DNA of 47,500 bases. Origin: Tubiluchus corallicola (lineage: Eukaryota > Priapulida > Priapulimorpha > Priapulimorphida > Tubiluchidae). This document shows positions 1 through 10,154 of the stretch, one piece after another. The position numbers were made by a program, and so were the translations under genes. The stretch spans positions 1 through 47,500 of the forward strand of contig JAQGDQ010001056.1 in assembly GCA_030141605.1 (NCBI GenBank), read 5' to 3'. How positions within the stretch are numbered: position 1 is the stretch's first letter; every line of letters starts with the position of its first letter. The notes below the pieces were generated by a model. That model saw only the letters and a program-made list of their open reading frames with translations, did no database searches and had not been told where the DNA came from.

Positions 1-1029
1 CTATAACAGGCTGTCGTCTTTTTTTATTACTAAGACGATTAGTCATCGTGTTTTTAAACATTTAAGCAATTTTTCGACGTTTTTTCTCTGTCTGAAGACG
101 CTTTGTAATTCAAAGGAAAAGGTTTGAACAGAGCAGATGTGTTTATAAAAGTAACGACTGGAAATTCGAAGGGAAAGGTTTGGACAGAACAGATGTGTTT
201 ATAAAAGTAACGATTGGAAATTCGAAGGGAAAGGTTTGGACAGAGCAGGTGTATAAAACAAACAAATCTTCAAAAACATGAATGTATACAAGGGTGTGGT
301 ATATCTAATGTCATGCATCAAGATAGCATAAAGCAGACAGACAATACAATCGGAATAAAGTGAAATCGCTGAACCAAAAAGTTAAAAACTTGCTCTGACG
401 TTGCTAGTTTTGCGTGGTTTCAATCCGAAACCAGATGTGAAAGTGAAACCTAAATGCCGAACCTCTGCTTCATCCGCTTCACTGTCACGATCATTTAAAT
501 TGGAACAGTTTTCTTCTAAATGACCCCCGGTCGCCATGGCGTCCATACCAACGTCAACAGCTGTAAGTGACTAGTACTTAGGTTTCACTTTCACATCTGG
601 TTTCGGATTGAAACCACGCAAAACTAGCAACGTCAGAGCAAGTTTTTAACTTTTTGGTTCAGCGATTTCACTGTATTCCGATTGTATTGTCTGTCTGCTT
701 TATGCTATCTTGATGCATGACATTAGATATACCACACCCTTGTATACATTCATGTTTTTGAAGATTTGTTTGTTTTATACACCTGCTCTGTCCAAACCTT
801 TCCCTTCGAATTTCCAATCGTTACTTTTATAAACACATCTGTTCTGTCCAAACCTTTCCCTTCGAATTTCCAATCGTTACTTTATAAACACATCTGTTCT
901 GTCCAAACCTTTTCCTTTGAATTACAAAGCGTCTTCAGACAGAGAAAAAACGTCGAAAAATTGCTTAAATGTTTAAAAACACGATGACTAATCGTCTTAG
1001 TAATAAAAAAAGACGACAGCCTGTTATAG
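1..1029. mobile_element. Long foldback (inverted-repeat) element, arms about 453 bp
   Basis: Bases 1-453 are almost perfectly the reverse complement of 578-1029, leaving a 124-bp unpaired core. The outer ends read CTATAACAGGCTGTCGTC and its complement. Inside each arm is a 56-bp direct repeat (about 2.4 units, starting near 121, 177 and 233 on the left, mirrored on the right). The arms differ by a few bases and one 1-bp indel, so the element is young or homogenised by gene conversion. The structure fits a non-autonomous foldback DNA transposon; an inverted host duplication is the alternative. The left end coincides with the window edge, so target-site duplication cannot be tested. Confidence 0.85.
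382..546 (-). CDS. Small ORF (54 codons) running from the core into the left arm of the foldback element
   Basis: The ORF starts at an ATG at 546 in the unpaired core and stops with TAA at 384-382 in the left arm. The first half is acidic (LEENCSNLNDRDSEADEAE, residues about 10-28). The second half is basic and aromatic (GFTFTSGFGLKPRK, residues about 33-46). A second in-frame Met at residue 4 lies in a good initiation context (GACGCCATGG). The core palindrome GCCATGGC also gives a plus-strand ATG at 535 with a good context (GTCGCCATGG), followed 25 bp downstream by a consensus donor GTAAGT at 563-568. I recognise no family. It could be a captured first exon, a transposase leader exon or chance; composition and start context make it look more than random. 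Confidence 0.3.
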   Translation of the reverse strand: MDAMATGGHLEENCSNLNDRDSEADEAEVRHLGFTFTSGFGLKPRKTSNVRASF

Positions 1030-1743
1030 TGAAGAATCGTTTATGTTGAGAAACAAACGACTTGACAGGGATGATAACAGAAGATTTTAATGGAACTACT
1101 TGTAATATAAAAGAAAACAAACTTTGACAAACACTCAAAATACCGATTACAAGTGGGTTTTGATACTTGATAGAAAAAACAGTAAACAAGTTATTGCGTT
1201 TGCACTATGTACGATGCGACACACATAAACCTGCTGTTGCGTCCAAGTCAACACTGAGTAACTTCCGATTGCTACGATGAAGCCAGTCAGTATGCTGATG
1301 ACGTCACAGCCTCATAAACAGGTTTAAGTAATTAAATGAAAAAGAGAAACCCACCAAACGTCAGATTACGTAATGTTCACGAAAAGGTGAAGCCATGCAA
1401 GTTTGTCACGTCCTTGTCTTCGCGGTCGCTGTCAGATATCTTTGACGGCTGTGACGCGAGCAGGTAATTCCAGAATGTCACATAAAGCGTGTAAAAGCAG
1501 CTTCAAGTTGACGAACTAATTATCCTACCTTAACTTTATCAGGTCCCTGTAGTTACGTAATTATAGTGAAATGAGTGAACGCTTGCACGAGGCCTATAAG
1601 CTCTCATGTCCCCACTGCCTTTCAAAGCAATTAGCAATATACGTGAAGTTGCAAGTGACAGGCACAGGAGTGTATAGAAATAACAAGTTCTCTGTGGGAT
1701 AAAGCAGAGAGATAGTAATCATCAGAACATTTGCTGCTCTATG
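1030..1743. other. No gene recognised; contains a full CRE palindrome
   Basis: No coding exon or repeat copy was recognised. A perfect TGACGTCA is present at 1299-1306, and a donor-like CAG/GTAATT follows near 1463, but no open frame links them. Confidence 0.4.
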
Positions 1744-1806
1744 ATGTGTGTGTGTATGTGCGTGCGTGCGTGCGTGCGTGTGTGTGTGTGTGCGTGTGTG
1801 TGTATT

Positions 1807-1880
<74 letters not shown>

Positions 1881-2066
1881 CGTATGTGTGTATTTGCGTG
1901 TGTGTGTGTGTGTGTGTGTGTATTTGTGTGTGTGTGTGTGTATGTGTGTGTGTGTATTTGCGTGCGTGTGTGTGTGCGTGTGAGTGTGTGTGTGTGCATG
2001 TGAGTGAGCGTGTGCGTGCGTGCGTGTGTATGTGCATGTGTGCGTGCGTGCGCGTGTGTGCGTTTG
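1744..2066. repeat. Imperfect (TG)n microsatellite
   Basis: About 320 bp of TG repeats interrupted by CG, AT and TT steps. Alternating purine-pyrimidine tracts of this kind can adopt Z-DNA. Translations through it (Cys/Val or His/Thr repeats) are artefacts. Confidence 0.95.
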
Positions 2067-2138
2067 TGTCGACAGTGTGTCTCATAACAAAGCTAATGGT
2101 TAAAGTTGACTTTTCGAAACCAGTTATTGTACATTTGT

Positions 2139-2458
2139 TATAATGCTTTAAATAATACCAAGACCACAATGGTAAAGTTTCAGCATTCACTGCACAGTGC
2201 ACAGGTATATGCAGTCATACGGTAACTACATTTAAACACATAAGACTTTGCAGTCAGTAACAAACGTGGCTGCTTTCAGCAACAATTTTAGTTCTGTGCT
2301 TTGCAGAAGTGTAATTGCAGAAGTAGACACGGAAGAGCTCAGCTCAAAAGTGTTATGTCTTTCAATTTAGCTGCTGTAGGACTGCATATACTTGTGCACT
2401 GTGCAATAAATGCTGAAACTTTACCATCGTGGTCTTAGTATTATTTAAAGTATTATTG
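2139..2458. mobile_element. Hairpin MITE-like element, arms about 83 bp
   Basis: The segment 2139-2222 is an inverted copy of about 2374-2458, sharing the run GGTAAAGTTTCAGCATT and neighbouring sequence, with roughly 150 bp between. No ORF. Long terminal inverted repeats and short length fit a MITE; the family was not recognised and no clear target duplication was seen. Confidence 0.75.
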
Positions 2459-3149
2459 AAATTCTATACCACAAAGAATCTGTTTAAACATTATTACAAT
2501 ACGTTAAACCAGTGCAATATTCGTACATTCTGCAAAATTATGGTAACGCTTCGACACAAGTATAATAGGTTCGTTGAACACTTTTTCAGACCGCTTAAAT
2601 AGCTTAAAACAACTACAATAGCAGCAAAAAGGTGAAAGAATTAAAGTTTGCCAAATGCACTAGCAAACTTGCTCTTTTCCAGGATGTTTTTACTGCAAAA
2701 TACTCAAAATGCACAGAAATTGTACACTGAGTGAAAAACTTCGCTATTTTGCTAATCAGTGTGTTTCAAGTTCAGTACAATAGTATAAATGTTCCCCACT
2801 GCAGTACAATTATTCTTTTATGGTAACTATAGTGTATGAAACAATAAGTTATTACAATATGAAGTAACAATTTTGATGTCACAATGTATTGAATATCACT
2901 ATATTGTACTGAACGTGACAATAATAGAAACTTCAAAAAAAGTTTATTATTGATTTTGAGAGGTTTGCTTTGCAAAGATCATCATCGCAGTTTGTTTATT
3001 ACTGAAGGTGAATTTTGACTCAGTATTGTTGTATAAAGGAACGGCAGAAAATTAAATTCTCCGTTTTGGAGATGGAAACGACGTAGAAATATTTCGTTTT
3101 GGAAACTAAATTCGTCTCACAGTACTACTCTTTCCACCATTGTACCACG
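2459..3149. other. No feature recognised
   Basis: AT-rich, no coding exon, no copy of the repeat families named in this annotation. Confidence 0.4.
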
Positions 3150-3590
3150 TTAATATCATCATTCATCATCATCTGTGGAGTCACACCTCCTCTGAAATGA
3201 CCCTCCTGATCACTTTGCTCCATGCTGCCCTGTCACCCGCAACCTCCCATGTCTCTGTATTTTTGATACCTAATGGTGTGTTTTGGAAAGATCTTTTCGG
3301 ATGAAATTGATATAAGTCAGCAGCTGTCCTCCTTGTAGTTTCTTTTCTTTCTGCAGCGCATCTTTGAAAGCTAATTTTAATGGACTGTCATCTGGTAGTC
3401 GAATAACATGTCCTGTCCATCTTAATCTTCTCTTTTTGATTTTAACTGTCAATTTCCTCTGCCTTGACTTTATTATACAGATCCTAGTTTGATATTTTCC
3501 TAAGCCATTTTATTCCAGTAGTTTCTTCTTTGAAATTCATCAATTTCTGATTCGTCTTGTGCTTTAACTGCCCATAATTCTGAGTGTCAT
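3150..3590 (-). pseudogene. LINE reverse transcriptase, C-terminal fragment (5'-truncated, decayed)
   Basis: Reading the minus strand from about 3590, the translation gives a SELW segment, then a DEFQRRN segment, then the signature RRLRWTGHVIRLPDDSPLK (codons around 3365-3430). This is the conserved R-L-x-W-x-G-H-x-x-R-L/M block near the C-terminus of many non-LTR retrotransposon ORF2 proteins. In-frame stops interrupt the 5' half, so it is not functional. The element starts abruptly near 3590, as expected for 5' truncation during target-primed reverse transcription. Its 3' end runs into a short GATGATGAATGATGAT tail near 3150-3170, the typical short-repeat tail of this group. The exact clade cannot be fixed from this fragment. 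Confidence 0.8.
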
Positions 3591-3764
3591 CATTGACTAT
3601 CATAGTAAAACAGAAGAAGTATTGACGTCATAGAGTTGCATGGTGGCGACAGCTGTTGGAGAACTGTTAATATTTGAAAATCACAAAGTTAAAGCAAAAG
3701 GAAACATCATTCTTACATTGGTAAAATTGTAAGCTAATTACATTGGTAAGCTAAGAGAATTTGT

Positions 3765-4005
3765 CTTGAAAAATTTTTATCCATTACATATTGTATATAG
3801 AGCTTGCGTTAGCAATTTAAACTCTGATGATAACCATTAGACACATCTATTTTACCGGTAAGTCATTTGAAACTAGTTTAGATAACACTTTTTATATAGT
3901 CTGAAAAATAATCAAAGCATTCGTAACACACTCTAAGTTCACTAAGCAAAAATGTAAATTAATTTATCTTGTCAATAACATTAATAATATTTTTTGAACT
4001 GAACT
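3765..4005 (+). mobile_element. Family B element, left part
   Basis: Shares with the copies at 9182, 14535 and 18282 the order: GTCTTGAAA, an AGAGCTTGCGT block, AAACT..GATGA, GTCATTTGAAAC.AGTTTAGA, then AATCA.AGCATTCGTA and CACTAAGCAAAA. Truncated on the right by the trinucleotide microsatellite. Confidence 0.65.
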
Positions 4006-4052
4006 GAATTGAAGATTTTATGCAGAACCAAAGTTCCATATTATGAAATGCA

Positions 4053-4314
<262 letters not shown>

Positions 4315-5379
4315 ATATAATACACACATATCATTATATAAAAAAAATTAAATAGTGTAAATGGTGCAAAATACGGCTATATGCATATATACAAAAAGTA
4401 ATAATCATAATAGTCATTTCTACAAGATAATATTGAATTCAAAGCTTTTCGAGATGCACTTTAAAATTCTCCTTTTTTCCCTTTAGTGTCTCAACCTGTT
4501 TCTTAAAAAAAATAATAAGGATAATAATCAATTTCCAAATAGGTCAAAACATATTTATAAGAAGCCATTTCTACATCGCTGCAAATCATATGACTCGAAT
4601 ACCACGAATCCACAGTGTAAACTTACAGAAAGGAGCATGAATGCCTCGGTCAGTCAACATAACAAGCATTTTTATGCTTAACTGGCAAGATTAGGTGCTA
4701 CGCTGCATCAAGAGAAGGGGGGGGGGGCGTAGAAGGACGTTTGTAAATAACTTTGGAACATGTTGCAGACGTTTGTTGCAGAAAAGATAATGAAGACACA
4801 CTCACGGCGGAGACGTGTGTTGCTAACAAGGGTACAGAACCATCCTAAATTAATGACAATTCGTAGACGTCTAGAAGGTTGTTTTTGTCATCAGACCGCC
4901 AATGAAGGCTGTCTCGCAGTTTAATTTACTAATGGCTTTCTCTGTTTGGCAATCTCAGCGCAGTTTCAAACAAACTTTATAAGGAGCTCAGTAAGTGGAT
5001 TAAATCACGTCTTTGAAAAGTTATAAACACTACTACACAAAACCTGCATAAGACCACACAAAACTCCTTTCATACAATAAGTATTAGATTAATTTGAAAC
5101 ATACAAAAACGCTACGGATAACACTGTAGCTTTCTCAGTGCAAGCTCTCACATTACAATACTTATTATTATGCATCAAAGAAATATTTTAATCCACTTAC
5201 TGCGCATGTTACAAAGTTTGCTTGAAAAATATGATTACAGTCTTTTGTAAAACATGTTACTAGTTATTCGCCGTTTAAGAAACCGATTGTACAGTCTAGT
5301 GTTTGTTTCAGTTGCCCAGAGATGGCGCAACGAAGCCGTATACAAACACAACTATATCACTAGAAGCAATAGACTTTCT
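4315..5379. other. No gene recognised
   Basis: No exon or repeat family member seen. A run of about ten G near 4718-4728 is the only conspicuous local feature. Confidence 0.4.
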
Positions 5380-5988
5380 TTAAAGCAAAACCGCACCCAA
5401 TCTTAAACTGTAGGTCAAAACAATCTTTAAAATAATGAAAGGAAACACACTATTTTTTTTCAAAATGACTTGTGTGAAAGAATTATTACCACACAAACAC
5501 AATCACGTTTGCGCCATTAGCTCTTCGCTGTTACATGCATTTCGCCATTCTCTAGTTAGGCAGGCACTAGTGCCTGCATTTCGGAAACGCGATTTGCACA
5601 AAAACCAGGTTCTGTACCTCTCAGTTCAGAGGTCTTAACTACACACGTTCGACAGCTCATGCGTGAACACAGCGGTAAACTTGAAATTTGAATTTGTATC
5701 CTAAAACTTGCCTTGTTTTAGTACAATGCACTGAATATCTTACAGTAGTACTGTACTTCAATTTTCGCTTTCGCAAACACATGCAGCACGCTCATTGAAT
5801 GTTTTTGCTGTTGAAAATTATGTTAGTTTGTGATGTCGTCAATAGTTGGGCTCGCGCCGTTAATTAAGTTTTTAGTCTATTATTTAATTAACTGAAGCGC
5901 TTTTGCAGTATTAAATGCGTTAAAATGTGTACTTTTTATCGGACTTGAAAATGGGATAGTATATGAAAAACATCCTATCTTCCTTTAA
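5380..5988 (+). mobile_element. Family A element, copy A1 (complete, TTAA-bounded)
   Basis: Both ends sit on TTAA (5380-5383 and 5985-5988). The inner ends read AAAGCAAAACCG on the left and CATCCTATCTTCCT on the right. Copies A3, A4 and A5 have the same ends on the opposite strand. TTAA at both borders with no coding capacity fits a piggyBac-type MITE (TTAA target duplication); the superfamily is inferred from this alone. Internal landmarks are the perfect palindrome CAGGCACTAGTGCCTG (5561-5576) and a GTTCGACAGCTCATGCGTGA segment. The 67-codon ORF inside is not conserved in other copies. Confidence 0.85.
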
Positions 5989-6468
5989 GTGTTAATGGTT
6001 CGATATGTATAATATGTTTGTGCCTGTAAATTACCTTTATAGTTGGACTGTTGCAGCTTATAGACCTTAAATTTCGTACGATTTTTCATAGAAATGACTT
6101 GATTTTGGGGTAAATTGCCGCACAAACGACTGCAAAGGAGTTCAAACGTCATTTTGGTAAAAAATGATGTATTTCTTCAGAAGCATGCAAAATAGACAAA
6201 TAGTTTACACTGAGTACAGAAAGGCAACCTCAAATAGAGACATCACTTTTCATCATGGTTGCCACTTACATCGGAGGGCCAAGCTTGGATTTATAAATTC
6301 TGAATGTACTATATAGTAAAACAGAATGGCCAGGACGAAGGGTGAATTCAGTACATTGAAATTGTTAAGATGAAATAAATAACAGAAACTAAACGCACAG
6401 TCCGGTGTACGAGGTCCACCCGTGTTTTCACCGAATGTTTTATCAGTTTGTTTGGTTCGTCAGTCACG
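5989..6468. other. No feature recognised
   Basis: Spacer between element A1 and the Harbinger-type MITE; no exon or repeat recognised. Confidence 0.4.
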
Positions 6469-6471
6469 TAA

Positions 6472-7116
6472 GGCCCATTTCACAATGAGGACGCAAGGAA
6501 AAATGAGGCACGGAATTGCGGTACGAAAAGCAGAAAAATTCCTGAAAATTTTCGATTTTCTTCGAAATCCCATTCTGCAAGAAAGTTTATTTCACTGTGA
6601 AACCGCCCGGTTTTTTTCAGCGCGTCCATTAACTACAGCTACGTTGTCTAAATCAAGTTATACTTGCCATATTTCTCACAAAGTACAATTAATAATATTA
6701 GCCAATGTAATGTCTGCCGTGTTTGTTCTTTAGTAAAGTTCTACTAACCACTTTAAAATCTGAAAATATACATACATAAAAGAAATATATCAGTTCGTTG
6801 CTTTTCTTTTACACGAATGTAGCCATCGATGTTGCATTAATAAAACATTAAATCGTCAGTCAGTTAAAACAGAGATTAAATCTTAAAATTTTATGCTGAA
6901 ATGTGTTAATTGTTGTTCGTTATTTAAGAAAGAATTGAGTAGTTAAATTTAAGACAAAATTCCGCGAGGATGCCTCACGAAAATGGAACATGCAGTATTT
7001 CTACGCTGCAGCTAACTTTTTCACGAGGAGGACGCATAGCTTCTAGCTGGTAGCAGAATTCATCATGAGGAATTGCACGAGGAAGTTTGCTGCGCGTCCT
7101 TGCTGTGAAATGGGCC
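6472..7116. mobile_element. PIF/Harbinger-type MITE with TAA target duplication
   Basis: Terminal inverted repeats start GGCCCATTTCACA and continue with an AGGACGC block on both ends. The flanking TAA at 6469-6471 and 7117-7119 is a 3-bp duplication. GGCC-type ends plus a 3-bp TWA duplication are the hallmark of PIF/Harbinger elements. Inside, a GAGG/TCACG..ATGAGG theme recurs near both ends. The roughly 100-codon plus-strand ORF (6422-6733) starts outside the element and has no transposase motif, so the copy is non-autonomous. Confidence 0.85.
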
Positions 7117-7119
7117 TAA

Positions 7120-9181
7120 TATTCCGTATCTCATAATGATACGTTTGCTTACTGATATTGATAACTAAATAAAGAAAGTACAGAAAGTACCTTACTATGC
7201 ACTTTTACCATGTTATATTAATGGACAATAATCTCCATAAAGCTGTAAGCATTAAAGAGAAAATCACTGAAACGGTCAGTGATAATTGTGAGTGGCACCA
7301 AGCTTTCTCAGTTATTCTCACATTACAACACTTTTCAAGAAACTTACATAATGACTGTCTGCATTCACTGATACAGACTTGAAAGTTCCACAACTATTGA
7401 ATATTTCACTTTGCCAATAGTGGAGGGCGTAGTAGCAAATCTCGGATATTTATTGTGGAGAATTGAAAATACGTTTTATTCATATTGGCTTCAATATAGT
7501 TCAGACCTCTAACTAGGTCAATTTATAGATAAAGATTTAAATAATTTAGTTTAGGGTACTATATATCTAATGATGCCTTTCTCTACGCATCGGAACTCTG
7601 CAACATTTATAGCTTCGTATGATTGTAGTACCGCAGTAGAGGGCTAAAATAGAAAAAGATTTAGCCTTGATATAATTAAAGTTTATTTCCCTACAGAACG
7701 AATAAAACGGATTTTTCTGGTCTTGTTTTGAGTTTTGACTTGTGATGTCTGACTCTGTTGATTTCTAGTAAAATAGGGATTAAATATATGTAGTTCTTGA
7801 GATTACTGATTGTAACTCTTGTGAATTTAAACATTGAATTGGAATTTAATAAATTGGTATATCAATTTATCTGCATTTTTATGTTACTTCACAGGAAACT
7901 TGATGCATTAATAGCCTTGATGTTAGCACGCACTTCAATAGTTCTTGTTTAGTATCACTGTAAGAAATGTTATACGCACAAATTAGAAAAGCTAATTACA
8001 GAATCCGTAAATGTAATATTGTAGAATTCACTCTGTATAGTGTCTATGTAAAATTGTATAATGTTAGTACAGATGTTTTTGCTTGCAAAAATAATAAAGA
8101 TTTATCATCATATCATCTTCATCTGACTAGAAACATTTATTTGAAATCTAGAGAACAATTACTCAGTTATCGATGTTTTCTGTTTCTATCGGTATGAGAC
8201 ACGGATATGATTTTTACACACAGTTCTCCGGGAAATTTTTTAACCGGGAAAGTTGTTAAAACCATGCGAGTGCACGAAGCCTGCTCAAACAGAAAGCACA
8301 AAGAACCGAAAGTACAAACGCCCCACGGGAAATGTTCAATTCTGTCTTATGATGTTAGAACAAAAGGAAATGAAACATAACCGCGCGTGCGCAGTCACAT
8401 TATAATTTTACTAACTTCTACAATCGACGTTTTAACTGGGCAAATCATGACTAGATGTCATCTCACATACTTAACCAAGCCGGGTGATCAGGTTTATTCA
8501 TTTTTTGATTTCAGTCCATCACTCACGCATCCAGTCAGTGAGATGGCATGAGGAGCGTTTACAGTCCTGTATAATCTTTAAAGGTAAACTGTAAGTCGAA
8601 AAGGAACATACTCGCAACTGTATGAACTTATCCGAACATCTTAAAGAATGGCGAGTCGTGTATACTGTATAGGTACTGTGGAACTGCAGCGCCCCCTATT
8701 TTCACTCAATATAATCGTTAACATTCAATGTAATAAGTCTTTTTTTAGTTCTTTCTTTGGACTTGTACGGAAACAGTGCACGTGAGGGTAGTACTAATTG
8801 CTTCACAGCCCAGCACAGTTGGCTGTTGTTCACATGTCTGAGCACAGGCAGAGAGGTAGGAAAAAGTACTGTCACTCACACAGTTTGTTGTCAGTTGTCA
8901 CGTGCTTACTGTGAATGGATCAAGCTTGAACTGCAACAGTTTAGGCTACTAGTCAACAAAAAATATTTTTGTTTAGAATTTTATCAAGCTTATGTATAAA
9001 CTTTCATGTGTTTGTTTTTTAAATTACAATTACAACATTAAAATTACGTATGTTTGTTTCGTTTTACACAGTGTTAAAACAATGGCTAAAAATTTTCTGA
9101 AGCAGCACTCCCACTAATTTTAGCTACGAGCCGCCATTGTTCTTGACATACTTAAAGTACAAGAAAACGTCGCTCTTACAT
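7120..9181. other. No gene recognised
   Basis: About 2 kb with only short chance ORFs (7197-7382, 7967-8197, 8757-8999), none with protein-like composition or matching splice sites. No copy of the named repeat families seen. Confidence 0.4.
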
Positions 9182-9560
9182 CGTCTTGAAATTTTGTATC
9201 ATCTATATGATGTCTTACTGCGCGCACACCTTCTGTATTACGGCAATAAGGCTGTATAAAATTTGTAAATTTAAACTCCCGCGATGACTGTTAGGCTCAG
9301 CCGTTTTAATGCTAAGTCGTTTGAAACAAGTTGAGGCAACATTGCTTAAATTTTGCAAAAATAATCAGAGCATTTGCAACACACTCTTTGCTAACTAAGC
9401 AAAAGTATAAATTATTTTATCTTGATACTAAAATTAATAAGCCTAATATATTTTTTGGTCAGCCAGTGACGTTTTTATTTTGTACGAACTGGGAGAGTGA
9501 AACAGAGAAGTTTTACCAGTTGGCACGAACAATTTAAATTAATAATGTTTTTTGCACTTG
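9182..9560 (+). mobile_element. Family B element
   Basis: Starts at GTCTTGAAATTTTGTATCA and contains GTAAATTTAAACTCCCGCG, the GTTTGAAACAAGTT block, CACTCT..GCTAACTAAGCAAAAG and ACCAGTTGGC, all shared in the same order with the copy at 18282-18829. The right end is degraded. Confidence 0.7.
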
Positions 9561-9782
9561 TATAAATCATTCAAACAGTAAGTTTAAGGCGAAATATGGA
9601 CAATTGGACAGTTTGTATGGACAGTTTTTTGAGATATATATTTTAACATTTCCCTTTGAGTGCTTGTCTGCTTGTTGAAACGTGACAATAAGCCAAATTA
9701 GATATTTTATGGAGTGCTGGAAAATGATAGCGAAAGCTGCTTTACCTGAAATTACCTGGTTAATGTAACAACGCTGGCAGAC

Positions 9783-10154
9783 AATAAGCCTTTTCATAGT
9801 TCCAGCGATTGATGATGATCGTGAAAAGGTTAAAGGTTAAGTGCACCAGACAACGCATTTGTGTACAATTGACAACGCCTCGCAGTCTATGCTATTGCAA
9901 TAGTAATTAAAAAAACGGACGAATGCTAGCTATAGAACCTTACCTAGTTCGTTTCTCTTGTTCCAAAGTAAGATCCTGCGCAGGCTAATGTATAATTAAG
10001 TAAGGTCCAAGAAAACAACTGTAGTTATTGAACTGGGCTTTGCTTTACCCACATATCAAGTGATGGTTGTAGCTAAGACGCGTTGCTGTGTCACACTTAA
10101 CCTTTGACCTACAGCAACTGCGCGCGCACACAACGAAACAGTGAAAGGCTTATT
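9783..10154. mobile_element. Family C MITE, copy C1
   Basis: Ends are AATAAGCCTTTTCA and its inverse (GTGAAAGGCTTATT). The 372 bp between match copy C2 (27349-27754) throughout: GTGTACA..TGACAACGCCTCGCAGTC, a CTATAGAACCTTACCTAGTTCG block, AAGTAAGATCCTG. A DR1-like pair AGGTTAAAGGTTA lies at 9827-9839, and TAACCTTTGACCT (inverse of AGGTCAAAGGTTA) at 10098-10110. No coding potential. The superfamily is uncertain. Confidence 0.85.

Noticed and set aside
1381-1470. Possible signal-peptide exon (ATG at 1395, hydrophobic LVFAVAV)
   Set aside because: The frame stops before the donor-like site near 1463, so no consistent exon can be built.
1594-2202. A 202-codon minus-strand ORF with His/Thr repeats
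   Set aside because: It is the translation of the TG microsatellite plus part of the hairpin element; no splice or start support.
5435-5638. 67-codon ORF
   Set aside because: Lies inside family A copy A1 and is broken in copies A2-A5.
6422-6733. 103-codon ORF
   Set aside because: Crosses the left border of the Harbinger-type MITE, so it cannot be ancestral, and lacks motifs.
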